Shown in pieces: positions 59,533 through 64,000 of a stretch of DNA of 64,000 nucleotides. The notes under the pieces were generated by a model. It had not been told where the DNA came from. It made no database searches and was given only the letters and a program-made list of their open reading frames with translations. The position numbers and the translations under genes are program-made. Positions within the stretch are counted from its first letter, which is position 1, and each line of letters begins with the position of its first letter. The DNA comes from Lycium barbarum (taxonomy: Eukaryota; Streptophyta; Magnoliopsida; Solanales; Solanaceae): assembly GCF_019175385.1 (NCBI RefSeq), contig NC_083338.1, positions 91,719,777 to 91,783,776 of the forward strand, given 5' to 3'.

Positions 59533-59661
59533 GCTTGGACCATATTTCACTCAAATAAATGTTGAAACTCGACAAAACTTATTTTCTTCGATTGGTTTAA
59601 CTTCAAATCCTTACGATACATGTGTACCATCGCTTCAACCACCTATAAGCTTGGGGGATAA
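59533..59661 (+). other. 129-bp spacer between LTRs G and I
   Basis: Ends in AAGCTTGGGGGATAA directly before LTR I, which looks like a purine tract, so this may be the last scrap of I's internal region. It does not match F. Confidence 0.45.
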
Positions 59662-62449
59662 TGTTAGACCCCGTATCTTATACGTCGAGTTATTCGCGAA
59701 AGAATCGACGTGAGATAGAAACCTCGGATTTTAATTTCTAAACTAAAACTAATCGGTTATAAATTTTACTTAGTATAAGAATGTTGTTGGAAATTAGGAA
59801 CTACATAATTGTGGTGTTAAGTAAAAATTAGTGGCAACAATGAGCCAATATGAACATTAACATGCCATGTCCAAAAGATGACTCAAAGTCATCTAAAACA
59901 AGGCTATTATGGAAGACATACAAATATGCATTTAATGTTGATTCATCCACTACACTTTCATTATATCATGGACAACCAAATGGAAAGAAAAAGGGATGTA
60001 AAATTCGGCCAAGATGGCTGAAAATAAGAGGACAAAAAGTTGAGGCATGCATTTGAATATTGAAAGTATCCATTATTTTATGAAGGCATGCATTATTTTA
60101 TGAAGGTATTACAAGTTGGATGAGTCATTTCACATTTAAATATTGACCATTCATCTTTGTATGATTGCAATGGACAAGGTTAGTGTATGAATCATCCACT
60201 ACACATGCAATTGTCTTGTAAACAATTAAATGGAAAGAAGAAGAAAGGAAACAAAGAGGGAGGTTCAGCCGAAAGTTTAGAGAAAAGAATTGAATTTTAG
60301 TGTAAAGTTAATTGAGTGTTCAATGTCATGAGTGGAGCATGTGTTGTGTCCAACTTGTAGTCATATTAGTTTAATCAAATGGATGACTAAGAGAGCTCAT
60401 CTTCTCATTTCAACTTCACAACACAAAAATAAAAAGACTAGAGAAGGAGAGAAAAACTCTCGGCCAAGTGGCTGAATTTGGAGCTCTTTATGTGTTGATC
60501 AAAAAAATATTTCTTCAAGAATTTCAACCCTTTAGAAGGTCCCTAGAAACGTGAAGATAGTCATTTGAGCAACAAGAACCATTATCATTTCAATTCACAA
60601 ACTATAGCCAAGTTGAGAAGTCAGATTGTCAAGGTAAGCCAATTTCCTTTTACATGTGTTAAGGGTGATGTAGATGTGTGAATATAAGTTTCATACATTA
60701 AATGATGTGTGTTGATGTTGGAACATGATAGTAGACATGAAATTATATATGTTGATGTTGAAGTATGGTTGTAATTTGATGAACATGAATTGCATGCATA
60801 AGATCATGAATGTTGGTGTTGGAATGTTAATGTGGCCGTAGGGACTGTTTTAGTGGCCATGGTGGACTGATTTTCTTTAGTAATTATGGATGATGCTATC
60901 ATAGGTTGCATGGTAAAAAGAATGAAAATAATTGGAAGGTTAAAGGTGAAGTTGTGTTAGTATGAACATAAATTGAATCCATGAAATCTTGTGTGTGATG
61001 TTGAAGCATGTTGAAACCGTGTAGGGACTGTTTTGTGTGGAAGATAATGAACTGATTTTACTTGATATTTTGATTGTTGTTGTCATGAATTTTATGATGT
61101 AAATGAAGGTGTTTAATGGTTGGAGTTGGAACTAAAATCGTTTGTGGGTTGTTGTAAGGATTATAGTGATGACAAGGTAGCTTAGTTGCATAAGAAGTGA
61201 TGATGTACATGTCGTGTGGTTGCTGGCCGTAACTTACTGAAATTATATGAAAAGAAGACATGAAATAAGGTGTAAGAATCGTATGTAGTTCGCTTAATAT
61301 GTTCGTAAACGTTTGCAAGAATTCCGAGCATCTTTATGTTGTTGGTTAAGGATTGTTTTGGACGTGTTGTTGTTTTTGTTAAGTTGGAAAAACTAATTAT
61401 AATTAAGAGTATAGATCATGTTGTCATAGTAATTGGGCTGTTATAGAATCATTATGATGAAGCATTACGCCTATAAACTAATGAGAATAAAATAGAGGTG
61501 TCATAACCGCATGTAAACTATTATCGAATGTTGTAAGGTATGGATTGATTTGAAATCACATACGGACTGTTTTGACACGTTGTTGTTGTTCTTATTGAAC
61601 TTGGAAGGTTAATGATAATTAATATTATACATTGTGTTGTATGTTGGATGGGCTGTTATAAAGTTGTTACATGCAAACGTTAAGGCTACAAACTATTACG
61701 AATAACTTGAGAATGTAGTAGCCGTATGTGAATCGCTATTGAATGTTGTGAATGCGGACTGTTTGGAGTGTTGTGTGGGATGTCCGGATTGGTATTGAAT
61801 GTATAATTATTGATGTGGGATTGGTTATATGTAGTTGGTTTGGCTACAAGAGAAAACGTCGTCTAAACATCTAGAAAGGAGTTACTAACGTTAGAATACA
61901 TTTTGAATCTCCCCGTAGCTTAACCGTAGTTGTTGGCGTCTTAATATAGGTTGAAGTATTATTGGGCAGCATATACATATTGTGTGACGAATAAGCGCTA
62001 AAGGTATGTGAAGCTAACCCTTCTTTTGTTTTGGCATGATCGTTGTGAAATGAATATACGATATATATATGATTCCAAAGGAATTCCTATTCCTAGAGCC
62101 ACTAGGATTGCTAATGATCTTGATTCTCATAACTTACATTTTATATATATATATTTTGATATGTACGAATGATTTCAAAGTTCCATTTTGATATAATCCA
62201 CAGGGACATCCGAAAGGTAAATGATATGACTATTATTTGAATTTGCGAACGATGGTTCGTGTTGACTATTCTATTGAGTCCTTAAAAACATTTTGAATTG
62301 CATATAGATTCTCATTACTCTGCTCGTGGATACCTCAATATGTCTTTCACCGAGTCCCGGGCCGGGTATGTTATCGTGCACACTTCCACTGCATTGTTCA
62401 CCGAGTCCCTCACTAGAGGGCCGGGTACGGTATATATATGTATTTGGTG

Positions 62450-62548
62450 TTATGCTGTGTTATGGTGTTATGGTGTTATGGTGTTATGCTGTGTTACGGA
62501 GTTATGCTGTGTTACGGAGTTATACGGTGTTACGGAGTTATTATATTC
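62450..62548 (+). repeat. short tandem repeat in LTR I
   Basis: Imperfect units GTTATGGT, GTTATGCTGT and GTTACGGA. Open in several frames by chance (62298-62610); not a gene. Confidence 0.8.
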
Positions 62549-62753
62549 TGGAGTATGATGTGTTATGGCGCCAGAGACGGGGTGGCGACCATGTTCACCG
62601 AGTTCCATAATGGGGCCGGATATGATATATGATATTGATGTGCATGAGTTATGTTTCAAAAGCAAGTATTTGGTATTCTGGTTATAGTACTTGTTTCCTA
62701 TACTTCTTATTTCAGTTATGATCCTATTTACTGTATTTCAGGCTTTACATGCT

Positions 62754-62810
62754 CAGTACATATCCCGTACTGTCCCCCTTTCTTCGGGGGGCTGCGTTTC
62801 ATACCCGCAG
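62754..62810 (+). promoter_or_regulatory. three-hairpin block, LTR I
   Basis: CAGTAC/GTACTG, CCCCC/GGGGG and CTGCG/CGCAG, all paired. Confidence 0.65.
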
Positions 62811-63211
62811 GTGCAGATACTCGCTTTGGTGATCCGCCTGCTTAGGATTACCCTTCTGCTATCTTGGAGAGTTCCATTGTTCCGGAGCCCAGACTTTGGT
62901 ATAGATCCTGTTTGATATAAATATATGCATATGTTGTTTAAGGGTACGACGGGGCCCTGTCCCGTTATATGTTACGTTACTGTTGATACTCTTAGAGGTC
63001 TGTGGACATATGTGTGGGTTGTGTATGGGTTCTGTTCAGCTGTGTCTATATGATGTGCTATGGTATGATGTTAGTCTATATTGGCAGCCTTGTCGGCTTG
63101 CATATGGTATTCATATGTGATGGCAGCCTTGTCGGCTTGCTTTTATATGTATATTTATGTGACAGTTCTGAGACCATGGTTTGGTCGTTATGAGTTCCAT
63201 ATGGTGTTGTT

Positions 63212-64000
63212 TGTCACGACCCAACCCCGTAGGCCGCGACTCGTGTCCGAGCAGGACACCTTACGTACCCAATAACCCCAAACCAACATATAAATTAGAT
63301 ACGCATATATAAAAGCAAAACGGAGTCGCAAGCTATCGGACATAAGCAAATGTAGCGCACGAAAGCCGATAAGGCCGTCGCAAAATACATATTCTCAGAA
63401 CATATATACACAACCCACGTATGTGTCTACAGACCTCTACAAACAATACTAACAGAGACATAAGACGGGACAGGGCCCCGTCATACCCCTGAATAAACAT
63501 ATACATATGTGATAGAAAAGTCTATACCAAAATATGGCTCCGGACAAAGGAGCACTCCAAAACATCAGAGCAGATATCGTAAGCGGGCGGATCTCTGAAG
63601 TGGGTATCTGTACCTGCGCGGCATGGAAACGCAGCCCCCGAAGAAAGGGGGTCAGTACGGAATATGTACTGAGTATGTAAAGCATGAAGTACAGTAAACA
63701 AAATCATAACCGGAACAGAAAGTACAGAAAATGAGTGCAAAGTCCAGAATATCAAAATTCATACTTACAAAACATAAATAGTGTATGCAGAAACATATGC
63801 CAAATCCGGCCCCAATACGGAACTCGGTGAACAGAATGTGGCGCCACCCCGTCACTGGCGCCACAACACATCATACTTCAGAGTAGGGAATAGCTCCGTA
63901 ACATATCATAACGTATCAGATGGCCATATCATATCATATCACCAACATCAGAACATAGATGTACATGGCACATCATACTCCGGACCCACGTACATGTCAT
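63212..64000 (-). repeat. LTR H, minus, runs off the window
   Basis: Starts (plus coordinate) TGTCACGACCCAACCCC at 63212, the reverse of the usual LTR end, directly inside LTR I. The 63470-63490 cgggacagggccccgtc block and the hairpin block fix its family. The remainder and any internal region lie to the right. Confidence 0.8.
63614..63671 (-). promoter_or_regulatory. three-hairpin block, LTR H
   Basis: Minus sense: CAGTAC/GTACTG, CCCCC/GGGGG and CTGCG/CGCAG with a two-base longer third loop. Confidence 0.65.

Larger units (their letters stand above)
59662..63211 (+). repeat. LTR I, plus, cut by LTR H
   Basis: Starts TGTTAGACCCCG at 59662. Near its right end it closely follows the reverse strand of LTR G (two GGCAGCCTTGTCGGCTTGC repeats at 63084-63140, gggtacgacggggccctgtc near 62942), so G and I are the same broad family in head-to-head orientation. 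The terminus is missing because LTR H starts at 63212. A GTTAYGGTGTTAYG short tandem repeat lies at 62450-62548. Confidence 0.75.

Noticed and set aside
59533..59661. Continuation of element F after LTR G
   Set aside because: None of the expected Gag or protease codons appear and no CATCT duplication is found.

Overview
The window is plant nuclear DNA made almost wholly of nested LTR retrotransposons. The retrotransposon families, the (AT)n/(ATC)n-rich LTRs and the wording of the LTRs suggest a dicot, most likely Solanaceae; that taxon call is inference from recall, not a search. I found no intact host gene, tRNA, rRNA or CRISPR array. Every substantial coding stretch belongs to Ty3/gypsy chromoviruses of the Tekay/Del type (gag, protease, reverse transcriptase, RNase H, integrase with GPY/F motif and C-terminal chromodomain), and every copy is broken.

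Layout. 1-3329: 3' end of an Ogre/Athila-like element (3' LTR 1912-3329) inserted in a Tekay-type LTR whose last part is 3330-3567; 3568-4716 and 4717-5859 are further LTR pieces in opposite orientations. 5860-9342: an AT-rich stretch with no recognised repeat or gene. 9343-35813: element C (+), a degenerate, apparently non-autonomous Tekay relative that keeps part of gag and the integrase C-terminus. Inside C sit element B (13540-25082, minus, TSD GTTAT, near-identical LTRs) and solo LTR D (26141-31729, minus, TSD TTACC), which itself holds solo LTR E (28245-31211, minus, TSD AATGT). 35814-37938: flank carrying a 119-bp-arm palindrome, a copy of C's LTR end, and a 71-bp minisatellite. 37939-56833: element F (minus), split by element A (41142-54457, plus, TSD CATAC); A's 5' LTR holds solo LTR J (43115-46245, TSD ATATA). 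56834-64000: LTR G (minus), LTR I (plus) head to head with G, and LTR H (minus) running off the window.

How the parts work together. In an intact element the LTR drives one transcript, an initiator-Met tRNA primes at the PBS after the 5' LTR, the purine tract before the 3' LTR primes plus-strand DNA, and the gag-pol polyprotein supplies particle, protease, RT/RNase H and integrase. Here no copy can do this alone: A carries in-frame stops (mostly C-to-T or G-to-A type), B has frameshifts and has lost its protease active site, C has lost most of pol, and F is split.

The most interesting signal is outside the proteins. All ten of the fuller Tekay-type LTR copies or pairs (13 sites) carry one short block that can form three successive RNA hairpins, with paired changes between families that keep two stems. 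Four LTR families also place clusters of short palindromes just upstream of the presumed TATA box, and a perfect 8-bp stem precedes the purine tract in most internal regions.
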